The position numbers and the translations under genes were made by a program. Below the pieces are notes generated by a model that saw only the letters and a list, made by a program, of their open reading frames with translations, did not search any database and was not told the DNA's origin. From Cytophagaceae bacterium (lineage in GTDB: Bacteria > Bacteroidota > Bacteroidia > Cytophagales > UBA9547), in NCBI GenBank assembly GCA_027488865.1, contig JAIYAU010000049.1, forward strand, positions 1-64,000: a DNA stretch of 64,000 bases. The letters are read 5' to 3'. This document shows, in pieces, positions 1 to 6,536 of this stretch (its first letter is position 1; every line of letters starts with the position of its first letter).

Positions 1-2
1 TA

Positions 3-104
3 CCATTAGGAAAAATTGCAATTGTTTCATTGACAACAAAATTAGAAAGCGTACAAAAAGACATTAACACATACAAAGACATTGCAGAAAGCGTTGTATA
101 TTAG
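3..104 (+). CDS. 3' end of an unidentified gene
   Basis: An open frame enters from the left edge and encodes 33 residues before a TAG stop at 102-104. The fragment is rich in Lys, Glu, Ile and Val (for example KLESVQKDINTYKDIAESVV) and would form an amphipathic helix. It is too short to assign to a family. An attC-like inverted repeat starts 22 bp after its stop, which fits a gene cassette, but the start lies outside the window. Whether the frame is real is an inference from its composition and from that position. Confidence 0.4.
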   Translation, partial: PLGKIAIVSLTTKLESVQKDINTYKDIAESVVY

Positions 105-126
105 CGGTGGACAAAAAAGTACATAG

Positions 127-256
127 GCCTAACAGCGGTTTGGCAAAAGCAGTGCTGACGTGGTAAATTGAACATTTATACTTCAGTAAACATTTGTGGT
201 ATATTGAACATTTGTGCTTCTAATCCCTGCCTTCTCCAAGCCGCCAACCGTTATGT
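127..256 (+). repeat. attC-like inverted repeat between gene 1 and the cld-like gene
   Basis: The site opens with GCCTAAC (127-133), which matches the attC R'' consensus RYYYAAC. It ends with GTTATGT (250-256), one mismatch from GTTRRRY. Inside, GGTTTGGC near 138 pairs imperfectly with GCCGCCAACC at 240-249. The length, 130 bp, is in the attC size range, and the site lies just after one stop codon and 38 bp before the next start. The loop holds an imperfect direct repeat (ATTGAACATTT followed by RTRCTTC). No integron integrase is present in the window, so this is a structural match only. Confidence 0.55.
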
Positions 257-293
257 TCTATGTTAAAACGACCAATCAAATTGACATAATAAT

Positions 294-842
294 ATGACGA
301 CAAATACATTTGACTTTATAGGAGGAGACAAAGGGCAATGGAAAGTTATTAGTATAAATACTGTTTGTGGACTTCCAATAGAAACAGTTCAATACTTAGA
401 TATCTTACCACATTTGACGAACACTGGAAATAAAGGTGTTTGGACACTAACGGGTTTTACAAGTAATGTTCGTTATGCGGAAAAAGACGAACGAGAAAAA
501 CTTATTGCTGTTCAATCTGACTTGGGACGGCCATTAGCAACTTATGCAGCCCTAATTCCCATTCGTAAGACAGAATCTTGGTGGACAATGGCACAAGACG
601 AAAGAAGAAAAATATTTGAAGCCAAATCACATCACACAGAAACAGGACTTAAATATTTACCTGCCATTGCTCGCAGACTTTATCATTGTAGAGACATTGG
701 ACAACCTTTTGACTTTTTGACTTGGTTTGAATATGCACCAGAAGACTCCGTTAAATTTGAAGAACTTGTTAAATCTCTTAGAGAAACAGAAGAATGGAAA
801 TATGTGGACAGAGAAATGGACATACGACTGATTAAATCGTGA
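294..842 (+). CDS. cld: Chlorite dismutase family haem protein, short dimeric type
   Basis: The protein has 182 residues, the length of the short (lineage II, dimeric) chlorite dismutases, which split chlorite into chloride and O2 in a haem b pocket. The C-terminal half carries the family signature: YLPAIARRLY at 121-130, then HCRDIGQPFDFLTWFEY and the ending REMDIRL. His114 and Arg127 fall exactly 13 residues apart, the spacing and numbering of the proximal haem ligand and catalytic distal arginine in the dimeric enzymes. The arginine separates likely true chlorite dismutases from HemQ-like relatives, which lack it. No signal peptide is seen, so it should be cytoplasmic. The gene stands alone after an attC-like site, and a group II intron remnant follows 17 bp after its stop. 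Activity is inferred from these residues; another peroxidase-like function cannot be excluded. Confidence 0.85.
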   Translation: MTTNTFDFIGGDKGQWKVISINTVCGLPIETVQYLDILPHLTNTGNKGVWTLTGFTSNVRYAEKDEREKLIAVQSDLGRPLATYAALIPIRKTESWWTMAQDERRKIFEAKSHHTETGLKYLPAIARRLYHCRDIGQPFDFLTWFEYAPEDSVKFEELVKSLRETEEWKYVDREMDIRLIKS

Positions 843-858
843 AAAACATAAACACAGC

Positions 859-945
859 ACATAATCGAGTAGAGTAAGGTGCTTCAAATAAGCACCTTAG
901 CCCTCTCACACCACCGTACGTTCGGGTCTCGAATACGGCGGTTTC
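859..945 (-). mobile_element. Group II intron 3' end: domains V and VI
   Basis: Read on the minus strand, the sequence just after the truncated reverse transcriptase forms a domain V hairpin (ACCGCCGTA pairing with TACGGTGGT, with a CGC triad) around 936-905. A domain VI hairpin follows (TAAGGTGCTT pairing with AAGCACCTTA, about 900-875), then the intron end CTACTCGATTAT. The last 45 bp of this end (859-903) recur without change at 3877-3921, and the match stops at the same junction, which marks the intron/exon boundary. The 5' part of the intron is missing, so this is a dead remnant. Confidence 0.8.
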
Positions 946-1179
946 TCAAAACAAAGGATTCCAATCGGGGTTTACTGTTTGGTAATAGACAAACATACTT
1001 TCGTAGCCTCGTTTTCTTAACCTTTCTAGGGTAACGGTGGTAGTCATTATCGGGCTTTGGGCTATTGCCCAGCCTCCTTTTCGAGTTCTGCTAAAGGCAT
1101 ACGCCTTGCCTTGCTCCACGCCTAATCTTATCAAATTTTTACGTCGTCTTTCTGCCTTTTCCAATCTTTCCATATGCAA
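946..1179 (-). pseudogene. C-terminal fragment of a group II intron reverse transcriptase/maturase (LtrA type)
   Basis: The 77-residue frame contains KAYAFSRTRKGGWAIAQSPI followed by TLERLRKRGYESMFVYYQTV. This is the usual C-terminal block of bacterial intron-encoded proteins (W/NTRKGYWRIA.SPI...L...GY.S....Y). The reverse transcriptase motifs, including YADD, and most of the protein are absent. Upstream on the minus strand the sequence changes to the GTGGCACACAG palindrome. The fragment is directly followed by intron domains V and VI, as expected for an intron whose 5' part was lost by deletion or recombination. Confidence 0.8.
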
Positions 1180-1201
1180 TAGCGTAATCTATTGCGTATC
1201 C

Positions 1202-1268
1202 TATTTCCTCGGTCTGTGGCACACAGAACGAAAAGTTAATGTCCTGTGTGCCACAGGCCATGGAGGAA
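1202..1268 (+). repeat. GTGGCACACAG palindromic repeat, copy A
   Basis: This 67-bp block contains CTGTGGCACACAG (1214-1226) and its exact inverse CTGTGTGCCACAG (1244-1256), a 13-bp stem with a 17-nt loop. It ends in GGCCATGGAGGAA. A copy differing at one base lies at 11253-11319 and a shorter, diverged copy at 2822-2867. The copies sit at junctions between unrelated fragments, so they look like recombination or insertion footprints. No open frame is conserved across the copies. Confidence 0.8.
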
Positions 1269-1570
1269 GAAAAATGTACATCTGTTGGCTACCCAATACT
1301 TTCTGAAGGGCATCCACATCCCCTTGCCAGTACCACCCAGAGTGACCAAATATGCCAGTTGGGAAGAGATTTTAAGGGAAATACACCAGATGCAGCCTTT
1401 GGCATCGAGCAAGCGCAGAAAAAGGTCGAGAATTGCACTGGGCAGAAAACCAATTGCTTCTCCATTGCCAAGAAAGGTAAATGTTAGCGATAATTGGTTT
1501 GTGCGGAAGACAAGTATCTTTGGTTATTGCAATACTACTTGATGGGCAAGTTTTTAATTGCCCATCAAAG
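1269..1570 (+). other. Unassigned segment between mobile remnants
   Basis: Overlapping short frames exist on both strands here, but none has a recognisable domain, a proper start context or a family length. One plus-strand frame is rich in Arg and Lys (SSKRRKRSRIALGRK) and could be a degraded transposase piece, which cannot be confirmed by eye. The stretch is bounded by palindromic repeat copy A on the left and by a 143-bp repeat on the right, so it is probably debris of rearranged mobile DNA. Confidence 0.4.
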
Positions 1571-1713
1571 GATTTGACCAAATTATTTCACCTTTTGATA
1601 AATTTGATTTGTAAAAAATTAAGGTTAAAATTGTTTATTAAACCTAAATATTAAATTATAAACCTATAACGCGTATAGCGGATATTTACGCAATTGCGTA
1701 AACACAATCGTTA
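1571..1713 (+). repeat. 143-bp repeat with nested palindrome, copy 1
   Basis: The block starts with GATTTGACCAAAT and ends with a nested dyad. The outer arms are TAACG (1667-1671) and CGTTA (1709-1713). The core is a perfect 18-bp palindrome, TTTACGCAATTGCGTAAA (1685-1702). A related copy is at 4124-4265 in the same orientation. Both copies lie shortly before a gene start, at 1748 and 4290. The TAAC/GTTA outer arms recall attC sites, but the core differs from standard attC structure. Confidence 0.75.
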
Positions 1714-1747
1714 AAGGCTATTTTAACTTCAGGCACTGAACTAAATA

Positions 1748-2809
1748 ATGAGCTATTCAAAATTTTTAGACGACTTAAACGATTTTTACAAAGACAGACA
1801 CGAACGTGGTATTGTTGACAGACCTTCTTTAGAGTCAGCTCAAAATATTGTTAGGGACAATTGGTTGAAAGCTGGCCGATTTAAAGAACTTATATCCTAC
1901 ACACTTGAAAATTTTGATTCCGGTAATTGTGATGAGTTTATGAAACCCATAGTTGACATTCTTATACAAACAAACGAAACAAATTTATTCAAGCGACTTT
2001 GGAAAGGAGTGTTACGATACAGAACTGAAAAAGTATGGTTTTATTTTTCAGTCTTGAAGGGACACTTTCCCAAAATGACATTTGAAGATTTAGCCAAAAT
2101 TAATCTTTCAAACTTCAATCAATTTTCCTCACAGGAAGATATACGAAGAGTAGCAGCTTTTCACAGACAATACACTCTCAATGGTATTTCTGAATTTATA
2201 ATCGGACTTAAATTACTAAATCAAACAGAAGAAATTCAAAGGGCAAATGAGTTATACCAAACTGTTTATTCTTTACAAAAGCCGACACCGAAACCATCTA
2301 CCGACAAGAGAAAAATTGACGAAGTAATTTTTTGGCAACTAATAGAACAATCTAGATTTGGCGTTACAGACCAATTTGAATTTTTAGACAAACTAAAATC
2401 AACACTTGAAACTTTCAAACCAATTGAGCTTTTAAAATTTCAAAAACTATTGTTAACAAAACAACAGGAACTAAATTCTTGGGAACATTGGGCATTAGCG
2501 TACATTGCAAGACGTGGTTGTGGAGACGATGAATTTGACTATTTTAAAATCTGGGCAGTTTCTAAAGGTCAAAACAACTTTGAAGCAATTAAAAAGCTCG
2601 ACACATCAGAATTAAAAGATATTTTCACTGAAGACCCACAGCTTGAGGATTTATTCTATTTAGCAGAAGCAGTTTATGAAGACAAAACTGGCGAAATAAT
2701 GAAAGAAGTAAAAGTTAAGCGTTCGAAGTTGATAGGTAAAAAATGGAATGAGGAAAACCTTGCTAAAGACTTTCCTGTTCTAAGTAATATTTTCAATTTC
2801 GAAGTTTAA
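1748..2809 (+). CDS. DUF4240 domain protein
   Basis: The protein has 353 residues and no signal peptide or membrane segment. Residues about 190-290 match the DUF4240 pattern: an FWQLIEQSR opening, a helix with FLDKLKSTLETF, then W..WALAYIARRGCGDDEFDYFKIW and an S.GQNNFEAI block. DUF4240 has no established function and often occurs in small accessory genes of Bacteroidota and Actinobacteria. The N-terminal 185 residues look helical and are not recognised. The gene begins 35 bp after the nested-palindrome repeat and is followed by palindromic repeat copy C, so it behaves as an independent cassette-like unit. The first ATG gives a sensible start. Confidence 0.75.
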   Translation: MSYSKFLDDLNDFYKDRHERGIVDRPSLESAQNIVRDNWLKAGRFKELISYTLENFDSGNCDEFMKPIVDILIQTNETNLFKRLWKGVLRYRTEKVWFYFSVLKGHFPKMTFEDLAKINLSNFNQFSSQEDIRRVAAFHRQYTLNGISEFIIGLKLLNQTEEIQRANELYQTVYSLQKPTPKPSTDKRKIDEVIFWQLIEQSRFGVTDQFEFLDKLKSTLETFKPIELLKFQKLLLTKQQELNSWEHWALAYIARRGCGDDEFDYFKIWAVSKGQNNFEAIKKLDTSELKDIFTEDPQLEDLFYLAEAVYEDKTGEIMKEVKVKRSKLIGKKWNEENLAKDFPVLSNIFNFEV

Positions 2810-2821
2810 CATAAAACAACC

Positions 2822-2867
2822 TATTTCATCGTTCTGTGTGCCACGTGTGCCACAGGCCTTGGAGGAG
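2822..2867 (+). repeat. GTGGCACACAG palindromic repeat, copy C (short)
   Basis: The block starts with TATTTC like the other two copies and ends with GTGTGCCACAGGCCTTGGAGGAG. The spacer between the palindrome arms has been lost, so only a compact inverted core (CTGTGTGCCAC next to GTGTGCCACAG) remains. It lies 16 bp before the ATG of the following Crp-like gene. Its terminal GGAGGA could act as a ribosome binding site, although its distance from the start codon is long. Confidence 0.65.
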
Positions 2868-2883
2868 AAAATAAAATTGACAA

Positions 2884-3468
2884 ATGAGTTCACTATTAAA
2901 ACAACAATTTGAAGACATTATCAGTCTTACTGACCAAGAATTTGAATATATATTAACTCACTTCACTGAAAAAAAATTAAAAAAGAATTCATTCTTGTTG
3001 CAAGTGGGACAACAGAATGTTTGCAAATATTTTGTCGCCAAAGGCATCCTAAAATCTTACTACATTGACAAAAGTGGTAAGGAGCATATTTTGCAATTTG
3101 CAGAACCTGATTGGTGGATTACTGACTATAAGGCTTTTTTTAATGAGACAGAAGCCAGTATATATGTGGACTGCATAACAGATTGCGAAATATTATCCAT
3201 CACAAAAGAAAATTTAGAAAAACTAGCAAAAGAATTTCATAAATTGGAGCATTTCTTTCGTGTAAAATCTAATGCTGGCTATGTGGCTTCTCAGGAAAGA
3301 ATTTTATCAATGCTAAAATTAACTGCTACAGAACGTTTTGACCATTTTTTAGACCAGTACCCAAATTTCATGCTAAAAATCCCCAAATATCTTATTGCCT
3401 CTTACATTGGCGTATCCAGAGAAATGTTGAGCCGAATGACCAAAAATGTGATAAACCACACACAATAA
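2884..3468 (+). CDS. Crp/Fnr family transcription regulator
   Basis: The protein has 194 residues, the usual size for Bacteroidota Crp/Fnr-like regulators. Residues about 25-120 form the cyclic-nucleotide-binding-like beta barrel (KKNSFLLQVGQ, FVAKGILKSYYIDKSGKEH). A dimer helix follows, then a helix-turn-helix near 165-190 (IPKYLIASYIGVSREMLSRM). The Fnr iron-sulfur cysteines are absent. The next gene, 83 bp downstream on the same strand, encodes a small YdhR-like monooxygenase-fold protein that it might regulate, which is inference from adjacency. The effector is unknown. Confidence 0.85.
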   Translation: MSSLLKQQFEDIISLTDQEFEYILTHFTEKKLKKNSFLLQVGQQNVCKYFVAKGILKSYYIDKSGKEHILQFAEPDWWITDYKAFFNETEASIYVDCITDCEILSITKENLEKLAKEFHKLEHFFRVKSNAGYVASQERILSMLKLTATERFDHFLDQYPNFMLKIPKYLIASYIGVSREMLSRMTKNVINHTQ

Positions 3469-3551
3469 AAGTGTGAAACTTCATTTTTGAACTCATAAAC
3501 ATATTGGAATTTTGCAACGCAATTTTGCAGCAAATTTAAATATTCATAAAA

Positions 3552-3857
3552 ATGAAGTACGGACAAATTTTCTCCTATCGCCTTGAATTAGATTCAAAAG
3601 AGGAGTACATCGAAAAGTGGGTAAAACCTTATGCAGAACCCATCGCAAAAGTAAAGGGACTTATATCAAAAGTTTGGATGTCAAATCATGAAGATTTGTA
3701 TTCAAGTTTTTATCTTTGGGAAACCAAGGAAGACATGGATAATTTCATGAACTCTACAATGATTGCTGAAGTGGCACAATTACCATTTCTTAAAGACTTA
3801 AATATTGTATCAATTCCAGTAGTTATTGAAGCATCAGCAATTACAAGAGGGGTATAA
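3552..3857 (+). CDS. YdhR-like ferredoxin-fold protein (putative monooxygenase)
   Basis: The 101-residue protein has the pattern of small dimeric alpha-beta-barrel proteins of the YdhR/antibiotic-biosynthesis-monooxygenase type. It has an N-terminal strand ending in the helix KEEYIEKWVKPYAEPIAKVKGLISKVW, then a strand (SSFYLWETKEDMDNFM) and a helix with a late PFLKDLNIVSIPVVIEA segment. Members either oxidise small aromatics without cofactor or have unknown roles. It follows the Crp-like regulator and is itself followed, 19 bp after its stop, by a group II intron remnant. Family assignment is moderate and no substrate can be proposed. Confidence 0.65.
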   Translation: MKYGQIFSYRLELDSKEEYIEKWVKPYAEPIAKVKGLISKVWMSNHEDLYSSFYLWETKEDMDNFMNSTMIAEVAQLPFLKDLNIVSIPVVIEASAITRGV

Positions 3858-3876
3858 TGAACTAAAAAAGGGCTGT

Positions 3877-3921
3877 ACATAATCGAGTAGAGTAAGGTGC
3901 TTCAAATAAGCACCTTAGCCC
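3877..3921 (-). mobile_element. Second group II intron 3' remnant (domain VI only)
   Basis: This 45-bp block is identical to 859-903, the domain VI hairpin and 3' end of the intron remnant near the left edge. Identity stops on the right inside what would be domain V, so almost all of this copy has been lost. On the left it stops at the same intron/exon junction as copy 1. The hairpin TAAGGTGCTT/AAGCACCTTA could also slow transcription from the upstream gene. Confidence 0.75.
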
Positions 3922-4044
3922 CCCATGGCGCAAGGTACTGTCTGTAAAGTCAAGTAAATTGTTATAATTTTTTCAAGAAATTGATTTAACTTTGATTCAA
4001 AGAAAAGAGGACTCACCCGTCTTCTGACAAAAGTATATTTTGTG

Positions 4045-4072
4045 TAGCTGCGCTAGTCGCAGCTATTTTTTT
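4045..4072 (+). terminator. Rho-independent terminator-like hairpin
   Basis: TAGCTGCG (4045-4052) pairs with CGCAGCTA (4058-4065) around a five-base loop, followed by a run of seven T at 4066-4072. It lies downstream of the YdhR-like gene and the intron remnant, about 225 bp before the next gene. The stretch 3922-4044 before it holds nothing I recognise. Confidence 0.7.
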
Positions 4073-4123
4073 ATCGGTGGCTTCGCCTTTTGTTTATACC
4101 TTGCGCTATGGGGTGCAACAAGT

Positions 4124-4265
4124 GATTTGACCAAATCAATTCCACTAAGGATCAATTGGATTTGTAAAAAATTAAGGTTAAAATTGTTTAAAAATATAAT
4201 TATTAAATTAAAGACCAATAACGCGTATAGCGGATATTTACGCAATTGCGGAAACGCAATCGTTA
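4124..4265 (+). repeat. Repeat with nested palindrome, copy 2
   Basis: This is a diverged copy of 1571-1713 in the same orientation. Shared parts are GATTTGACCAAAT at the start, a central GATTTGTAAAAAATTAAGG block, and the end ATAACGCGTATAGCGGATA. The inner palindrome at 4237-4254 has one mismatch relative to the perfect copy 1. The outer arms are TAACG (4219-4223) and CGTTA (4261-4265). It lies 24 bp before the start of the next regulator gene. Confidence 0.75.
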
Positions 4266-4289
4266 CCTGCAAAGTCAACACCACAAAAG

Positions 4290-4865
4290 ATGCTTAAACA
4301 GATCGAAGAGTTTATTTATCAAAGAGTAAAAACAGCCAAAGAAAATGAGGTTAAGGATATTATAGCTATTTTCAATGAACAATTGTATCAAAAAGGCACT
4401 TTTTTTAAAGAACAAGATACCATTATCCAAGAGTTAGGTTTTTTGGTAAGCGGAAGTGTTCGCTCATATTTAATAAATGAAAACTTGGATGAAATAACAG
4501 ACGCCATACTAGAGCCAAACAATTTTTTATCTGATATCATCAGCGTACGAACCAAAGAAAAGTCACCCATAATTATTGAAATTTTAGAGCCATCTAAAAT
4601 ACTGGTTGCTAAAATGGAAGATGTATGGGATTTATTAAATCATAACGTAACCTTTAATATTCTCCTACGTGAGTACATGGGTGATAGAGCAATGCAATTG
4701 GTAAAATATCATCTATTATTTTTAAACGGCTCGGCTAAACAACGTTACCAATATCTAATATCAACAAATCCATCTTTATTAAAAAAATATCCACTCAAAT
4801 TTATTGCCTCAATGATTGGCGTTACTCCTACACAATTGAGCAGGATAAGGGGAGATAAGTCTTAA
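4290..4865 (+). CDS. Crp/Fnr family transcription regulator (second)
   Basis: The protein has 191 residues. It has a cNMP-binding-like barrel in the first two thirds (YQKGTFFKEQDTIIQELGFLVSGSVRSYLINE, then a region with ILEPSKILVAKMEDV) and a C-terminal helix-turn-helix (YPLKFIASMIGVTPTQLSRI). It is only distantly similar to the regulator at 2884-3468. A perfect 18-bp palindrome lies 11 bp after its stop, just upstream of the DUF2490 gene, and may be its operator. By position it is the natural candidate to control the sulfatase gene set that follows, which is an inference. Confidence 0.85.
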   Translation: MLKQIEEFIYQRVKTAKENEVKDIIAIFNEQLYQKGTFFKEQDTIIQELGFLVSGSVRSYLINENLDEITDAILEPNNFLSDIISVRTKEKSPIIIEILEPSKILVAKMEDVWDLLNHNVTFNILLREYMGDRAMQLVKYHLLFLNGSAKQRYQYLISTNPSLLKKYPLKFIASMIGVTPTQLSRIRGDKS

Positions 4866-4876
4866 ATGATTTATTT

Positions 4877-4894
4877 TCTCAACATATGTTGAGA
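4877..4894. promoter_or_regulatory. Perfect 18-bp palindrome, candidate operator
   Basis: TCTCAACATATGTTGAGA is a perfect dyad with no spacer. It lies between the Crp-like regulator and the DUF2490 gene, with its centre about 31 bp upstream of a TACCTTTG -7 element. It overlaps the place expected for the -33 region. Crp/Fnr regulators bind palindromes of about this size, so the neighbouring regulator may bind here. No T-run follows, so it is not a terminator. Confidence 0.55.
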
Positions 4895-4915
4895 GCTTCT
4901 GGTTTGCGCCTTTTT

Positions 4916-4923
4916 TACCTTTG
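4916..4923 (+). promoter_or_regulatory. Bacteroidota-type -7 element (TACCTTTG)
   Basis: TACCTTTG fits the TAnnTTTG consensus of the major Bacteroidota sigma factor and lies 28 bp before the DUF2490 start codon. A TTG at 4889-4891 could act as -33, though the spacing of 24 bp is slightly long. That TTG lies within the 18-bp palindrome, which would allow direct repression or activation. Confidence 0.5.
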
Positions 4924-4950
4924 TAGCTAATAGTTTACGCTAAATAGGTA

Positions 4951-5664
4951 ATGAAAAATCCATTCTTATGTATTTGTAAAGAGAAAATGCTCCTGTTTAG
5001 GTCGATTTGTCTTCTTTGTTTTACAACAGTTAATGTAGCGTATAGCCAAAATGAGATTTTTCATGAATTAGCTTTTGAAAAGTCAATATTAGAAAATGAA
5101 AAATGGAAACTCTTGGGTGAGGTAAATTTTAAGCATCTATACAATGAGCCTGCTTGGAGGAGATGGGGAGCATCTATGTCTTGTATTCGAAAGATTAATA
5201 ATCTTAGTCTCTCAGCGGGCACAAATGGGTATTACACTTTTGACAAAAGTATCAAGAACTTTTTCGAACTACGTCCTTGGACTAATGTTCAGTTGAACCT
5301 ACCTATAACGAAACGTTTGATATGTAGACAAAGATTAAGATATGAATGGCGATTTTTTTATACTGAAGAAAGCAATTCAACTAAAGTTAATTACGGGCGA
5401 TTAAGGTATCAACTTGGTTTTGATATTCCCATTTCAAAAAATGAGGAAACTTTATGGAGGCTCAGACCCTTTTGTGAATTGTTTTTTATAAAAGATCCAG
5501 CAAATTTTGAGCGATTTTCAAATGAAAGAGATTTTGGCTTATTGGCAATTAAGCGTTTTAAGAATGAAAATGAATTATCCTTTGGTTTTACAAGCGAAGT
5601 CTATTATGACCTAAACGAGAAGCGTGAATTCGGATATCTTATAATGCTTGGCTACTCTTTTTAA
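4951..5664 (+). CDS. DUF2490 outer-membrane beta-barrel protein
   Basis: The 237-residue protein has a signal peptide (hydrophobic LLFRSICLLCFTTVNVAYSQ; cleavage likely after AYSQ). A series of amphipathic strands with many aromatic and charged residues follows, as in DUF2490 proteins (WKLLGEVNFKHLYNEPAWRRWG, RLICRQRLRYEWRFFY). It ends with a C-terminal Phe after GYLIMLGYSF, the usual outer-membrane barrel end. The start may be Met1 or Met13, which gives a more normal signal peptide. It is the first gene after the candidate operator and precedes the formylglycine-enzyme gene by 119 bp. The transport role is unknown. Confidence 0.75.
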   Translation: MKNPFLCICKEKMLLFRSICLLCFTTVNVAYSQNEIFHELAFEKSILENEKWKLLGEVNFKHLYNEPAWRRWGASMSCIRKINNLSLSAGTNGYYTFDKSIKNFFELRPWTNVQLNLPITKRLICRQRLRYEWRFFYTEESNSTKVNYGRLRYQLGFDIPISKNEETLWRLRPFCELFFIKDPANFERFSNERDFGLLAIKRFKNENELSFGFTSEVYYDLNEKREFGYLIMLGYSF

Positions 5665-5783
5665 TTTTATTTGTTTCAAGAAAAAGGGTAGCTAAATTAA
5701 ATTTCTCAAACCATATACCATTAGTTAGAAATTTATGCAATTTATTTTGAATTATTGTGGTGCATGCCTTCATATGGAAATCT

Positions 5784-6389
5784 ATGTGTAACTTTTGGAG
5801 AAGAGTCAAAGTAGTTCTGTTGACTTTTATTGCATTGTTGTTTTCTTGCCAAACAGAATCTTCGAAATCAAATAAAAAGATTGAGGTTGTAACGTACAAA
5901 CAATTCAAAGAATTTGTAAAAGGTACTGGTTATGTCACTGATGCAGAAAAGTTTGGATGGTCTATTGTTCAAAAAGACATTTATAATTTCTCTAAAGTTC
6001 AAGGTGCTAATTGGAAAATGCCTGATGGGCAAAATTTACCACAAATGGATAATTTACCCGTTACACAAATTAGTTATAACGACGCATTGGCTTATTGTAA
6101 CTGGTCTGGAACGACACTTCCTTCTTACGAACAATATTGGGAATTAATAAAAGATGATAACAAAAAAATTATTACTGATAATAAAGCCACAATTTCAGAA
6201 GTACAAAAAGTAAATATTCTAGGCAATGTTTGGGAAATTACTCGCACAGAAAAAGGAAATGAGATACGATTGGCGGGTGGTTCCTTGTTTTGTTCTTCTA
6301 ACACTTGCAATGGCACCTCTAAAGAGCGAGAAGTTTATATTGATAAACAAACGGGGAATATCCACATCGGATTTGCCGTAATTAAATAA
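5784..6389 (+). CDS. Compact lipoprotein formylglycine-generating enzyme (SUMF1/FGE-sulfatase domain)
   Basis: From the ATG at 5784 the protein has 201 residues. It has a lipoprotein signal (VVLLTFIALLFSC, lipid Cys22) and a short FGE-sulfatase domain. Family blocks seen are YKQFKEFVKGTGYVTDAEKFGWS (38-60), LPVTQISYNDALAYCNWSGTTLPS (91-114), LGNVWEIT (147-153) and the final RLAGGSLFC..NTC. The cysteines 170 and 175 have the C-x4-C spacing of the copper-binding catalytic pair of aerobic FGEs, which convert a sulfatase cysteine to formylglycine. The usual first strand and much of the long middle loop are missing, so the domain is well below the usual 250-300 residues. A sulfatase with the matching CxPSR site lies three genes downstream. 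A start at the GTG of 5757 is possible but less likely. Confidence 0.8.
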   Translation: MCNFWRRVKVVLLTFIALLFSCQTESSKSNKKIEVVTYKQFKEFVKGTGYVTDAEKFGWSIVQKDIYNFSKVQGANWKMPDGQNLPQMDNLPVTQISYNDALAYCNWSGTTLPSYEQYWELIKDDNKKIITDNKATISEVQKVNILGNVWEITRTEKGNEIRLAGGSLFCSSNTCNGTSKEREVYIDKQTGNIHIGFAVIK

Positions 6390-6536
6390 AAATAGATAAA
6401 GGCAAAATTTTTATAAATACAGTAATTTTTAAAAGATAAGTAGTAAGAAAATTAGAGCTCTTCCGATTTTTCAACATTTGTAGAGGGTAGTTTTGAACTT
6501 AATAGTGTTTTTTTGTAAAAATTAATTAAAAACTAC

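Noticed and set aside
657-887. Minus-strand frame opposite the chlorite dismutase gene
   Set aside because: It lies inside a well-supported gene and runs into the intron remnant; composition is not protein-like.
859-945. Class IIC-attC intron inserted in an attC site
   Set aside because: The remnant lies near cassette-like sites, but the reverse transcriptase tail and 3' end are too short to classify, and the junction sequence after the intron is not attC-like.
3922-3940. CCATGGCGCAAGG similarity to 11197-11210 and 13186-13198
   Set aside because: Shared stretches are about 12 bases and occur in different settings; too short to call a repeat by eye, although an insertion-end footprint is possible.
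4040-4297. Open frame before the second Crp-like gene
   Set aside because: It runs through the terminator hairpin and the duplicated palindromic block, so it is not a gene.
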